Assembly (NCBI RefSeq): GCF_050433125.1
Contig: NZ_JBNPXV010000005.1
Coordinates: 248,001 to 312,000 of the forward strand
Direction of reading: 5' to 3'
DNA: 64,000 nucleotides
Source: Roseimarinus sediminis
GTDB lineage: Bacteria; Bacteroidota; Bacteroidia; Bacteroidales; Prolixibacteraceae
Shown here: positions 17,329 through 25,972 of the stretch, piece by piece
Layout of the letters: the number at the start of each line of letters is the position of its first letter
How positions within the stretch are numbered: the stretch's first letter is position 1
Translations under genes and position numbers: made by a program
The notes under the pieces: generated by a model
The model's input: the letters and a program-made list of their open reading frames with translations, nothing else
Told to the model about the DNA's origin: nothing
Databases searched by the model: none

Positions 17329-17895
17329 ATGAAACGTTGCCAATGGGCCAATGGCTCCGAAATCTATCAAAAGTACCACGATGAAGAATGGGGTGTTCCG
17401 GTTTATGACGATCGTAAACTCTTTGAATTTCTAATTCTTGAAAGTGCTCAGGCAGGTCTGAGCTGGATTACCATCCTCAAGCGTCGTGAAGGCTATCGCA
17501 GCGCATTTGCCAATTTTGATCCGAAAGCTGTGGCTGCTTTTGATGCATCCAAAGTTGAAGAATTAATGCAGGATACAGGAATCATCCGCAATCGTAAAAA
17601 AATTGAATCGGCCATTGGCAATGCACGTGCCTTTCTCGAAGTTCAGAAAGAATTTGGAAGCTTTAGCCAATATATTTGGGACTTTGTTGATCATCAGCCA
17701 ATCATTAATCACTTTAAATCGGGAGATGAACTTCCGGCCAAAACAACGCTTTCCGTAGCCATTGCCTAAGACCTTAAGAAGCGGGGATTCAGCTTTTTGG
17801 GACCGGTGGTGATGTATGCGCATATGCAGGCCACCGGCATGGTGAATGATCATTTTACCGATTGTTTCAGACATGACGGGCTTACAAAGACATAA
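17329..17895 (+). pseudogene. tag: DNA-3-methyladenine glycosylase I with an in-frame stop at codon 147
   Basis: Tag excises 3-methyladenine from alkylated DNA. From ATG 17329 the frame reads MKRCQWANGS... with Cys 4, His 17 and the catalytic Glu 38 at the same numbers as E. coli Tag. At 17767-17769 there is a TAA, and the same frame then resumes with DLKKRGFSFLGPVV... to a second TAA at 17893-17895. His 175 and Cys 179, the other two zinc ligands, lie beyond the first stop and again match the E. coli numbering. The stop replaces a residue that is Lys in E. coli (SKALKKRGF), so one AAA-to-TAA change would explain it. The truncated 146-residue product would lack half the zinc site. A sequencing error is the main alternative. 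Confidence 0.85.
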
Positions 17896-17978
17896 ATGTG
17901 AGTATTGTTACTTTTTTTAATGCAGGAAAGTTTTATTTTTAACTTCAATTTTTCAATTTATTTACAATACTACCTTTT

Positions 17979-19187
17979 ATGAAGATAAGATTTTACCTGG
18001 CTGTAATAAGCCTTTTGCTTGCCACTTTTAATATTGTATCAGCTCAGAATCAGAAAGACGAAAAATCAGGATATCAATTTACCCCGCTTGTTGAACTGGA
18101 AGCAACGCCGGTCGAAGATCAGCATCGTACCGGAACCTGCTGGTCGTATTCGGCACTTTCTTTTCTTGAATCAGAATTAATCAGAATGGGAAAGCCTGTA
18201 GTCGATTTATCTGAAATGTTTGTTGTGTGGCACTGTTATTCACACAAAGCTGAAAAGTATGTCAGAATGCATGGGAACACCAATTTTGGTCCTGGTGGAG
18301 CCTTTCACGATGTAACCTGGGTGTTGAAAAATCATGGTTTGTTACCCGAATCAGCCTATACCGGATTGGTAATCGATGAGGAAAAGCCGGTTCATGGTGA
18401 AATGGATGAAATATTACGAAGCAATGTTGAGTCGGTAGTTAAAAACAAAAACCGTAAACTGAGCCCGGTTTGGAACAATGCATTCGACGACTTGCTGAAT
18501 AACTATCTTGGAGAACTTCCTGAAACCTTCGAGTACGAAGGGGTAGCGTATACACCACGAAGCTTTTCGCGCGATTATCTGCAAATTAATCCCGATGATT
18601 ATATTGAAATCGGATCGTTTACCCATCACCCTTTTTATGAAAAATTCATTATCGAAATCCCCGACAACTGGTTGTGGGACGAAATATACAATGTGCCCCT
18701 TGACGAGATGATGGAGATCATCGATTATGCACTTGAGAACGGCTATACCATTGCCTGGGGAGCCGATGTTAGCGATAAGGGTTTTGCAACAAAAGACAAG
18801 GGCGTGGCGGTTGTTCCCGATGTTGATGTTACTGAAATGAGTGACAGTGAAATTTCAAAATGGGAAAACATGAACGAAAAGCAACGTCAGGATGAGTTGT
18901 ACAAACTGGATGGACCGGGCAGTGAAAAAACCATCACACAGGAAATGCGTCAAATCGATTTTGATAACTTTACTTCAACCGACGATCATGGAATGCACAT
19001 CATTGGTACGGCCAAAGATCAGAACGGAACTGTTTACTACAAGGTGAAAAATTCATGGGGTGAGTACAACGATTTTAATGGTTACTTTTATGCCTCAAAG
19101 CCCTATGTTGCACTGCGAACCATCGATTTTATGATACATAAGGATGCCATCCCTAAAAAAATAGCCAAAAAGCTGGGAATTAATTAA
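17979..19187 (+). CDS. Exported C1B-type cysteine aminopeptidase (bleomycin hydrolase/PepC-like)
   Basis: Papain-fold peptidase of the PepC/bleomycin hydrolase branch. MKIRFYLAVISLLLATFNIVSA is a signal peptide, so unlike cytosolic PepC the enzyme is exported. Catalytic residues: oxyanion Gln 48 and Cys 54 in DQHRTGTCWSYS, His 337 in DDHGMHI, Asn 358 in KVKNSWG. The 402-residue length fits this branch. Such enzymes release N-terminal residues from peptides, fitting the other peptidases in the window. A clear terminator follows at 19210. Confidence 0.92.
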   Translation: MKIRFYLAVISLLLATFNIVSAQNQKDEKSGYQFTPLVELEATPVEDQHRTGTCWSYSALSFLESELIRMGKPVVDLSEMFVVWHCYSHKAEKYVRMHGNTNFGPGGAFHDVTWVLKNHGLLPESAYTGLVIDEEKPVHGEMDEILRSNVESVVKNKNRKLSPVWNNAFDDLLNNYLGELPETFEYEGVAYTPRSFSRDYLQINPDDYIEIGSFTHHPFYEKFIIEIPDNWLWDEIYNVPLDEMMEIIDYALENGYTIAWGADVSDKGFATKDKGVAVVPDVDVTEMSDSEISKWENMNEKQRQDELYKLDGPGSEKTITQEMRQIDFDNFTSTDDHGMHIIGTAKDQNGTVYYKVKNSWGEYNDFNGYFYASKPYVALRTIDFMIHKDAIPKKIAKKLGIN

Positions 19188-19209
19188 CTAAGAGCCCTTA
19201 AAAGAAAGA

Positions 19210-19242
19210 AGTCGTATGCTTTGGAGCATGCGACTTTTTTAA
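19210..19242 (+). terminator. Rho-independent terminator of the C1 peptidase gene
   Basis: Stem AAGTCGTATGCT / AGCATGCGACTT (one G-U pair) with loop TTGG, followed by a T run. It starts 23 bases after the stop codon. Confidence 0.85.
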
Positions 19243-19481
19243 TAAAAAAAAACCGCGGGAACCACCCCGCGGTTAACCTTAACCAAACTAACAAAACCAA
19301 ACCTTATGAACTATAATGTAACGTTTGTTATGAAGTGAACATCAGGCTTGATGTACAACATCAAATACTTAAACAAGTGTTTTTTAAAAAAGGTTCATCG
19401 AATCAGGTTTTTTTTGAAGGCAGAATCATTACAAAGCGTGGATTGGGGATTTAAAAAGTAGGTGATCGCCTGTTTATTGCG
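19242..19481 (-). ncRNA. Candidate small RNA ending in a strong terminator
   Basis: On the minus strand AACCGCGGG / CCCGCGGTT (19251-19274, perfect 9-bp stem) is followed by eight T residues, an ideal terminator with no gene before it. The serA-like gene upstream already has its own terminator at 19482-19511, so a transcript ending here should start between them. Within the interval ACATCA (19339), TGATGT (19349) and ACATCA (19358) allow two mutually exclusive small hairpins. The 5' end is unknown, no perfect promoter box was found, and I do not recognise the family. The true RNA may be only the 3' 100 bases. Confidence 0.4.
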
Positions 19482-19511
19482 AAAAAAGGAGGGTGATGAC
19501 CCTCCTTTTTT
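19482..19511 (-). terminator. Terminator of the serA-like gene (symmetrical, bidirectional)
   Basis: AAAAAAGGAGGGT / ACCCTCCTTTTTT around loop GATG: a perfect 13-bp stem with A and T runs on both sides, so it can act in either direction. It lies 23 bases past the serA-like stop. Confidence 0.85.
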
Positions 19512-19533
19512 AAAAGAAAATATTTTCAAGACA

Positions 19534-20709
19534 TTATACAGCAGGAAGTACCCTTACCATAAATACTCCTTCGATGGCCATCAGTTTGTTGACAATCTCG
19601 GGGTCTACTTCCTTTCGGTACACATCAATAATATTATAAGCTATTTCGCTGCGGTTACGGTTTAGCATATTGGCAATATTCACATCGCACGAAGCCAGAG
19701 CGGTGGTAATTTGCCCCACCATGTTCGGGATGTTCTTATTGGCAATCAGAATACGGGCACCATCGTGACGTTCCATTTCGGCAGCAGGGAAATTCACTGA
19801 ATTGATGATATTTCCGTTTTCAAGATATTCCTGTAATTGTTCTACAGCCATGATGGCGCAATTGGTTTCCGACTCCTGCGTAGAGGCTCCCAGGTGAGGA
19901 ACCGCAATTACATTGGGCATGTCCATTATTTCGGCATCGGGAAAATCGGTCACGTAACGAAAAACTTTTCCGCTTTCAAGTGCTTCCTTCATGTCGGTGT
20001 TATTTACCAGTCCGCCACGGGCAAAGTTCAGTACTCTGACTCCGTCTTTCATCATGGCAATACGCTCTTTGTTGATATAGCCTTTGGTTTCGGGAGTTTG
20101 CGGTACATTAATGGTTACATAGTCGGCTTGCGAAAGCAGGCTTTCGATGCTCGAAGCCACTTCTACATTACGGCTAAGACGCAAGGCTGCTTTAACCGAC
20201 ATGTAAGGGTCGAAACCAATAACACGCATTCCGAGTGACTGTGCAGCATTGGCAACTAAAACACCAATGGCTCCCAGACCAATTACAGCAAGTGTTTTAT
20301 TTTTAATTTCCTGGCCACCAAAATTCTTTTTACCGGCTTCAACCAGCGTAGGAATTTCATCTCCTTTTCCTTTCAGTGTTTTGGCCCATTCGATCGATCC
20401 GGCAATGTCGCGCGAGGAAAGCATCAAACCGGCAACCACCAGTTCTTTAACCCCATTGGCGTTAGCACCCGGCGTATTGAATACTACGATTCCTTCTTCA
20501 GTACATTTTTCTACGGGAATGTTGTTAACCCCTGCACCTGCACGTGCAATGGCTTTAAGCGACGATGGCAATTCCATGTCGTGCATTTTAAAACTGCGCA
20601 GAATGATGCCATCGGGATCACTGAATTCACTGTTGATTTCGTATTGCTCAGCAGGAAATAATTTTAATCCCTCTTCGTCAATTTGGTTGAGATTTCGGAT
20701 TTTGTACAT
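19534..20709 (-). CDS. serA: D-3-phosphoglycerate dehydrogenase-like 2-hydroxyacid dehydrogenase
   Basis: NAD-dependent oxidation of 3-phosphoglycerate, the first step of serine synthesis. The 391 residues show the substrate domain (RAGAGVNNIP), the Rossmann motif GLGAIGVLVANAAQSLGM near 145, the Arg of NFARGGLVN and the Glu/His pair in VPHLGASTQESE. A C-terminal ACT-type domain (about 320-391) suggests feedback control by an amino acid. No serC is adjacent here; a terminator closes the gene. The exact substrate rests on similarity. Confidence 0.87.
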   Translation of the reverse strand: MYKIRNLNQIDEEGLKLFPAEQYEINSEFSDPDGIILRSFKMHDMELPSSLKAIARAGAGVNNIPVEKCTEEGIVVFNTPGANANGVKELVVAGLMLSSRDIAGSIEWAKTLKGKGDEIPTLVEAGKKNFGGQEIKNKTLAVIGLGAIGVLVANAAQSLGMRVIGFDPYMSVKAALRLSRNVEVASSIESLLSQADYVTINVPQTPETKGYINKERIAMMKDGVRVLNFARGGLVNNTDMKEALESGKVFRYVTDFPDAEIMDMPNVIAVPHLGASTQESETNCAIMAVEQLQEYLENGNIINSVNFPAAEMERHDGARILIANKNIPNMVGQITTALASCDVNIANMLNRNRSEIAYNIIDVYRKEVDPEIVNKLMAIEGVFMVRVLPAV

Positions 20710-20855
20710 GCTGTTTTTATTTTGAGTGAGACTTCATGTTTGTGTTAAGTGACAAATATCACAATTTTGTACTGTAATTTCTTCAATCTATCCATAAAAA
20801 TTGGTGTTTACTATGATTTGTTAACGAAAGCCCAATGCATGAGCAGCGATACCGA

Positions 20856-23800
20856 TTAATCAGCAAAACGAGCCAACTTATTAATCAAGGTTTCTTTTGT
20901 AAAAGGTTTGATCAAATAGTCGTTGAATCCGACTTTCGATAACCTTTTCTGGTCTTCGGCAGTTGCATAGGCCGTTTGGGCAATTAAGGGTGTTTCAATT
21001 TTTAATTGTTTGATGTAGTTGAGCAACTGATAGCCATTCAACCGAATATCGATTACTATCAAATTGAAATGCGACGCAGCGATTTTATCCACAGCCGATT
21101 GATAATCATTTACCCAGATAAGTTTCACTCCGGTGCCGGCGAGATAGGATTTTAATAAAATAAAATTGGACTTTTCTTCTTCAATAATCAGGATCGACTT
21201 TCCATGTATGTTGATATTTTCAACAGGATGCATGCCTCGTTTCTCAGCTTGTTGTGATATTCTCACAAGTCCTGGTAATTCAATGTAAAAGGTGGATCCG
21301 CTTTCAGGCTCCGATTCAACCCAAATATTACCTCCCAGCATGTTAACGAGGCTCTTTGATATGCTAAGTCCCAGTCCTGTACCTCGATACGTCTTACTTT
21401 GGTTTTCTATTTTTGTGAAACGATTGAAAATTGATTCAAGATCATTTTGATGAATGCCAATGCCGCTGTCGCTAACCCAAATAATTACTTTTTTCTCTTC
21501 GATGCGATAGCCAATTTCGATGTATCCCTTGCTGGTGAATTTGATCGCATTGTTGAGTAAATTATTCAATACCTGCTTAATGCGCAGCTTGTCGGAGTTA
21601 ATAATTAAAACAGTTCCCTGAGGTAAGAGATTCGACAGCGACAGACTGACTCCTTTTTCTTCATTCTTTTTTTCAATTTCCTCTTTATATTGAAGAAAAA
21701 CTTCCTGTATCATTTCACTGAAATCGAAAGGTTCCTTATCAATTTTTAACTGTCCGGCTTCTATTCGTGAAATATCCAACAAATCTTCAACCAGTTTGAG
21801 CAGGGCCGATGTATTGGCTTTAATCAGTTCGACATAACGATTTTTTCGTTCGCTGCTATACATGTCGCTGCTAACCAGTGTAGAAAAGCCAGTAATGGCA
21901 TTGAGTGGTGTTCTGATTTCGTGCGACATGTTTGCCAGGAAAGACGATTTTAAGCGATCGGCTTCTTCTGCTTTTTGCTTGGCAAGTTCCAGATCGCGTG
22001 TACGTTCGGCTACTTTCTGCTCCAGTTCGTTGTGATGTTGCTCTATTTGGCGGTTTTGTTGTCTGATTCGACTGTTTTTGTTTAAAAGCTCTTTATAGGC
22101 AACTTCGAGCTTTTTTGTGCGCTCGTTAATCAGTCGTTCGAGGGTTGTTTGCCTCCTTTTCATCTGGTAAATTGCCAGAATAACGAAGAAAATGAAGAGA
22201 AGAAAAGCCAATACTTTAAACCATAATTGCTGATATGCTGGTGTGAGTACTTTCAGATTGACGCTTACCGGAGGATCTGACCAGCTTCCAAATTCATTGG
22301 CTCCGCGAAGTTTGAACTGGTATTTACCGGGTGGGAGATTGGAGTAGGAAACAAAATTCCGGTTTCCAAGCATTTGCCAGTCTTTATCGATGCCACTTAG
22401 CATGACAGCGTATTGATGCCGGTATGGATTGTTGTAATCGGTAAGTGTAAATTCAAACGAAATAAGGTTTTCTTTGTATCGGATGTCGATATACTCGGTT
22501 TGGTTTAAGTAGCTTTTTATTCTTTGATTATCTATTTTAATCGATGTGATGAGCAATGGTGCAATATTCTTGTTTTTCTTAATTTTCCCGGGAGAAAAAA
22601 CATTGAAGCCATTGTTGCCACCAAATAGCAAATCACCGGTATTCAATTTAAAACTGGCATTAATTTCCGAGATATTGCTTTGCAGGCCGTAATCGCTGTT
22701 GTAGTTGGTGAAAGTATAATTTTGCGTGTCAAAACGGGATATTCCGGAGTGAGTTCCCAGCCACAAATGTCCATCGTTGTCTTCTTCGATGCACAAAATC
22801 ATATTGCTGGGAAGGCCGTCTTTCATGGTATATTGAAGTGATTGTCCGCTTTTTCTGTCGAGAAGGTTAATTCCCTGCGATTTGGTGCCTATCCATAAAC
22901 GACCCTGGTGATCTTCGTGAATAGCTCTGGTCATATTGTCGCTGATTTCAAAGGGCTGGTTTTCACCTGAATGTTGCAGATGCCGGTAGTCGCCTGTTTC
23001 ATATTGATAGGAATGAAGCCCGTTAAATCGTGTTGAAAACCATAAAGTGGCTTTGTGGTCTTCAAAAATCTGCATGATTTCAAGCTGATCGTTCTGAAAA
23101 AAATGTACGTTTTCATCGGGTTCATGCCGTATAAGCTTTTGCTTTTCTTCGTCTATTTTGAAAAGTCCGTTGAGTGTTCCTACCCAAATGCTCCCGGTTT
23201 TGTCCTCGAACAGTGCGTTAATTTGTCGATTGGAGCAGGTGATAAATTGATCATTGATCATCAGGTTCAAACCCGCTTCGGTTCCTATCCATATTCTGTT
23301 TTCAGAGTCCATCAGAATGGCTTGTATCCTGTTTGAACTGAGTGTTTTTGGATTGTTGACCTGGTGTTGATAGTTGGTGATTTCACCAGTCTGCTTGTCA
23401 ACATGGTACAAACCATCGAGTTTCGATCCAAGCCACATATCACCTGTCTGGTCTTCAAAAAATGAAAGCAGGAAGGTGTACTTCAAAGGCAGAAGAGAAA
23501 GGTATTCTTTCGGCCAATGATTAAATACATTCACATTTTCATTGTATTTGAATACGCCTTCAAATTTGGTCCCGATCCAGATCATACCCTGACGGTCCTG
23601 ATAGATGTAACGGATGTGATCGCTTTTCAAAGGATAGTCAGTTTTGCTTTCCCTGGTAATTCTTTGATAGTCCTGCGTTTCCTTGTCAATTATCAGTAAG
23701 CCTCTGGTATAAGTACCCACCCAGATATTACCATGCTGGTCCTTCATTAATGCATTGATGCCCTGATTTTCAAGATGATATTGATCGTGGGGGTGAAAGT

Positions 23801-24599
23801 ACCATCTCTCAAATGTTTCTGTTTTAAGGTTGAAACGGTCAAGCCCCCGGTGTGTAGCCAACCATAAAAAATCACCATCCGGCAAAAGGTCAAGTATGCG
23901 CATGTGTATCGGCGCATTGTTTTTATTAACCGCATCGTTCCACATTCGAAATTGACCGGTTACCGGATCAAACTTGATAAGCCCTTCGCTACTTCCAAGC
24001 CAGAAAATTCCGTTCGATTGTTCCTCGAAACTAAGAATTGATAAAAGGTTATTGGTCATGGTCGTATCACTCTTCCACAAAAAACGCTTGAAGCCACCAT
24101 TCTCTGATTCTTTTACAGCAAGTCCGTTTTCAGTGCCAACCCATACATGTCCCCGGGAATCTACAAATAAAGAGCGACATATGTTGCTGGGAATGGATGC
24201 CGGATCGGTGTCATCGTTGAAATAACGGGTAAATTTGTTGGTGTGTTTGTTATATGAATTGAGGCCATTGTCGGTGGCAATCCATAATAAACCAGCATGA
24301 TCTTCAACTACCTTGTTGACAAAATTACTCGATATGGAAGTACTGTCGTTCGACTGATGCTGGTAAAGTTCAAATTTATGTCCATCGTATTGGCACAAAC
24401 CGATCGATTCAATGCAAATCCACATTATGCCGTGCTTATCCTGTATCTGGTCTCTTAAGTTGATACCGGGTAAACCTTGTTCGTAGCTTATCTGTTTGAA
24501 GTTGTAGCTTAATGAAGAAGCAGTCTCATTCGCTGCGCCCAAAAGACACATAAAAAGAGGAAGAAATAAAAGCAGAAACGTATATCTTATGTTAATCAC
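20856..24599 (-). CDS. Hybrid sensor histidine kinase, propeller type, ending in a receiver domain
   Basis: 1247-residue membrane sensor. In order: signal peptide (MINIRYTFLLLFLPLFMCLL), fourteen or so Reg_prop blades (repeated WIGT..GL and D..G..W patterns), a Y_Y_Y domain (about 700-770), a membrane span near 795-815, a coiled coil, HisKA with NMSHEIRTPLNAI (His 893), HATPase with LLNNAIKF and GTGLGLSI, and a receiver with LIVIDIRL (Asp 1184). Unlike the regulator at 1-3815 it stops after the receiver with no AraC-type HTH, so output must pass to another protein or stay within the kinase. No response regulator or phosphotransfer protein lies next to it. Confidence 0.93.
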   Translation of the reverse strand: MINIRYTFLLLFLPLFMCLLGAANETASSLSYNFKQISYEQGLPGINLRDQIQDKHGIMWICIESIGLCQYDGHKFELYQHQSNDSTSISSNFVNKVVEDHAGLLWIATDNGLNSYNKHTNKFTRYFNDDTDPASIPSNICRSLFVDSRGHVWVGTENGLAVKESENGGFKRFLWKSDTTMTNNLLSILSFEEQSNGIFWLGSSEGLIKFDPVTGQFRMWNDAVNKNNAPIHMRILDLLPDGDFLWLATHRGLDRFNLKTETFERWYFHPHDQYHLENQGINALMKDQHGNIWVGTYTRGLLIIDKETQDYQRITRESKTDYPLKSDHIRYIYQDRQGMIWIGTKFEGVFKYNENVNVFNHWPKEYLSLLPLKYTFLLSFFEDQTGDMWLGSKLDGLYHVDKQTGEITNYQHQVNNPKTLSSNRIQAILMDSENRIWIGTEAGLNLMINDQFITCSNRQINALFEDKTGSIWVGTLNGLFKIDEEKQKLIRHEPDENVHFFQNDQLEIMQIFEDHKATLWFSTRFNGLHSYQYETGDYRHLQHSGENQPFEISDNMTRAIHEDHQGRLWIGTKSQGINLLDRKSGQSLQYTMKDGLPSNMILCIEEDNDGHLWLGTHSGISRFDTQNYTFTNYNSDYGLQSNISEINASFKLNTGDLLFGGNNGFNVFSPGKIKKNKNIAPLLITSIKIDNQRIKSYLNQTEYIDIRYKENLISFEFTLTDYNNPYRHQYAVMLSGIDKDWQMLGNRNFVSYSNLPPGKYQFKLRGANEFGSWSDPPVSVNLKVLTPAYQQLWFKVLAFLLFIFFVILAIYQMKRRQTTLERLINERTKKLEVAYKELLNKNSRIRQQNRQIEQHHNELEQKVAERTRDLELAKQKAEEADRLKSSFLANMSHEIRTPLNAITGFSTLVSSDMYSSERKNRYVELIKANTSALLKLVEDLLDISRIEAGQLKIDKEPFDFSEMIQEVFLQYKEEIEKKNEEKGVSLSLSNLLPQGTVLIINSDKLRIKQVLNNLLNNAIKFTSKGYIEIGYRIEEKKVIIWVSDSGIGIHQNDLESIFNRFTKIENQSKTYRGTGLGLSISKSLVNMLGGNIWVESEPESGSTFYIELPGLVRISQQAEKRGMHPVENINIHGKSILIIEEEKSNFILLKSYLAGTGVKLIWVNDYQSAVDKIAASHFNLIVIDIRLNGYQLLNYIKQLKIETPLIAQTAYATAEDQKRLSKVGFNDYLIKPFTKETLINKLARFAD

Positions 24600-24823
24600 C
24601 CTGCATCAATATTATAATGAAACGCCTTGGTTTATTTCGTGTTTTTATAAAGAACAGCAAGCTTGTATTGATTCAACTTTCTGATTTAGTGTTGTATATA
24701 TTGTTATTAAAAAGCGTTTCAATGAATTTAAACCCGTTTTGTATGAAATAAGAAACTAATATAAATAAAAATGAAAGTAAAAACGGAACTTTTCGAAAAC
24801 AAGATGCAAAAAATGAACTTGAA

Positions 24824-25894
24824 ATGCAGCATGATTCTTTTGATACAATAATAGTAGGATTTGGAATGGCCGGTGCTACGCTGGCTTTTCATCTTGGGCA
24901 GGAAGGCTTGCCTTTTTTAGTAGTCGACAAGCAGCAGATTAATGCTTCAAAAGTTGCAGCAGGCATGTTTAATCCAATGGTATTCCGACGATTGCTAAAA
25001 AGCTGGATGGCTGACGAGCTGCTTCAATATGCAGGTGTTTTGTATCCGAGAATAGAGAAATATCTTAATATTCAGTGCTATCACCCGCTCGATTATTACA
25101 AGGTGCTGGGCAGTGAAGAGGAGCCTTTTTGGATCAAAAGGGCCGGCCAATCCGATACTCAGCCTTACATTGATGACAATTGCAGCGAAAAGCCCGAAAT
25201 AAAACTGATTCATCATCCCTACGGTGCTGCAAGGGTTCGCGGTGCCGGCTACCTCGACATTCCTCAATTCATTAATAACTATCGTTTGTTCTTAACGCAG
25301 AACGATGCTTTTTTGGCCGGGGACTTCGATTATTCAGCATTGAGTATTGGCAACAATCGTTTGAATTACAAAGGAATCGATGCAAAGCGAATTGTTTTTT
25401 GCGAAGGCAGTTTTATGTCGGATAATCCATGGTTCTCTTATCTTCCTTTCAAATCGACAAAGGGAGAAGTACTGACGATTCACTGTCCTGATTTGAACTT
25501 GGGGGCAGCCGTAAATAAAAAGATTTTCCTACTTCCCCTGGGAAAGGACCTTTACAGGGTAGGGGCCACCTATAGCTGGGATCAACCCGATTTTGTTCCC
25601 AGCGAAGGAGCCCGGCAACAACTACTCGATCAACTCGATAAATTGTTGCCCTTACCGTACACTGTTATCGATCATAGGGCAGGAGTTCGTCCTACCACTA
25701 ACGACAGGCGTCCGGTTCTGGGACCACATCCCCTGCATCCCAATTTATATATTTTTAATGGTCTGGGAAGCAAAGGGGTGATGCTTGCGCCTTATTTTGC
25801 CAGGCAACTTTTCGAATTCATATTTAAGGAAGGACATTTAAATTCAGAAGTCGATATCAAACGTTATGAACGCAAATATTTTCACACCAGATAA
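24824..25894 (+). CDS. FAD-dependent oxidoreductase, DAO family
   Basis: A 356-residue cytosolic flavoenzyme. The dinucleotide motif is at the N-terminus (TIIVGFGMAGATLAFHLG), followed by VVDKQQINASKVAAGMFNPM, which resembles the FAD domain of MnmC and glycine-oxidase-like members of the DAO family. Near the C-terminus, RAGVRPTTNDRRPVLGPHP and NGLGSKGVMLAPYFA are the usual family end motifs. It has no MnmC methyltransferase half, and the substrate is unknown. It lies divergent to the hybrid kinase and 78 bases before the phosphoesterase gene. Confidence 0.85.
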   Translation: MQHDSFDTIIVGFGMAGATLAFHLGQEGLPFLVVDKQQINASKVAAGMFNPMVFRRLLKSWMADELLQYAGVLYPRIEKYLNIQCYHPLDYYKVLGSEEEPFWIKRAGQSDTQPYIDDNCSEKPEIKLIHHPYGAARVRGAGYLDIPQFINNYRLFLTQNDAFLAGDFDYSALSIGNNRLNYKGIDAKRIVFCEGSFMSDNPWFSYLPFKSTKGEVLTIHCPDLNLGAAVNKKIFLLPLGKDLYRVGATYSWDQPDFVPSEGARQQLLDQLDKLLPLPYTVIDHRAGVRPTTNDRRPVLGPHPLHPNLYIFNGLGSKGVMLAPYFARQLFEFIFKEGHLNSEVDIKRYERKYFHTR

Positions 25895-25972
25895 AATGCA
25901 TGCTTTTACTCCGTTTATTGGATACGCAGCTGTTTTATGTATTTTTATGGAAATCAAATAAACCCTATTGTT

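Larger units (their letters stand above)
19188..19533. other. 346-base intergenic region with three hairpins and a possible small RNA
   Basis: Between the C1 peptidase stop and the serA-like stop. It holds a plus-strand terminator (19210-19242), a minus-strand terminator hairpin (19242-19274), paired ACATCA/TGATGT elements (19339-19363) and a bidirectional terminator (19482-19511). No frame longer than about 16 codons was found on the minus strand between the last two terminators. Confidence 0.6.

Noticed and set aside
24618..24721. TGAAACGC and GCGTTTCA forming an 8-bp inverted repeat
   Set aside because: The arms are 88 bases apart in AT-rich DNA between divergent genes; too weak to call an operator without comparison.
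24771..24851. 26-codon frame before the FAD oxidoreductase
   Set aside because: It overlaps the start of the real gene in another frame and has no supporting feature.
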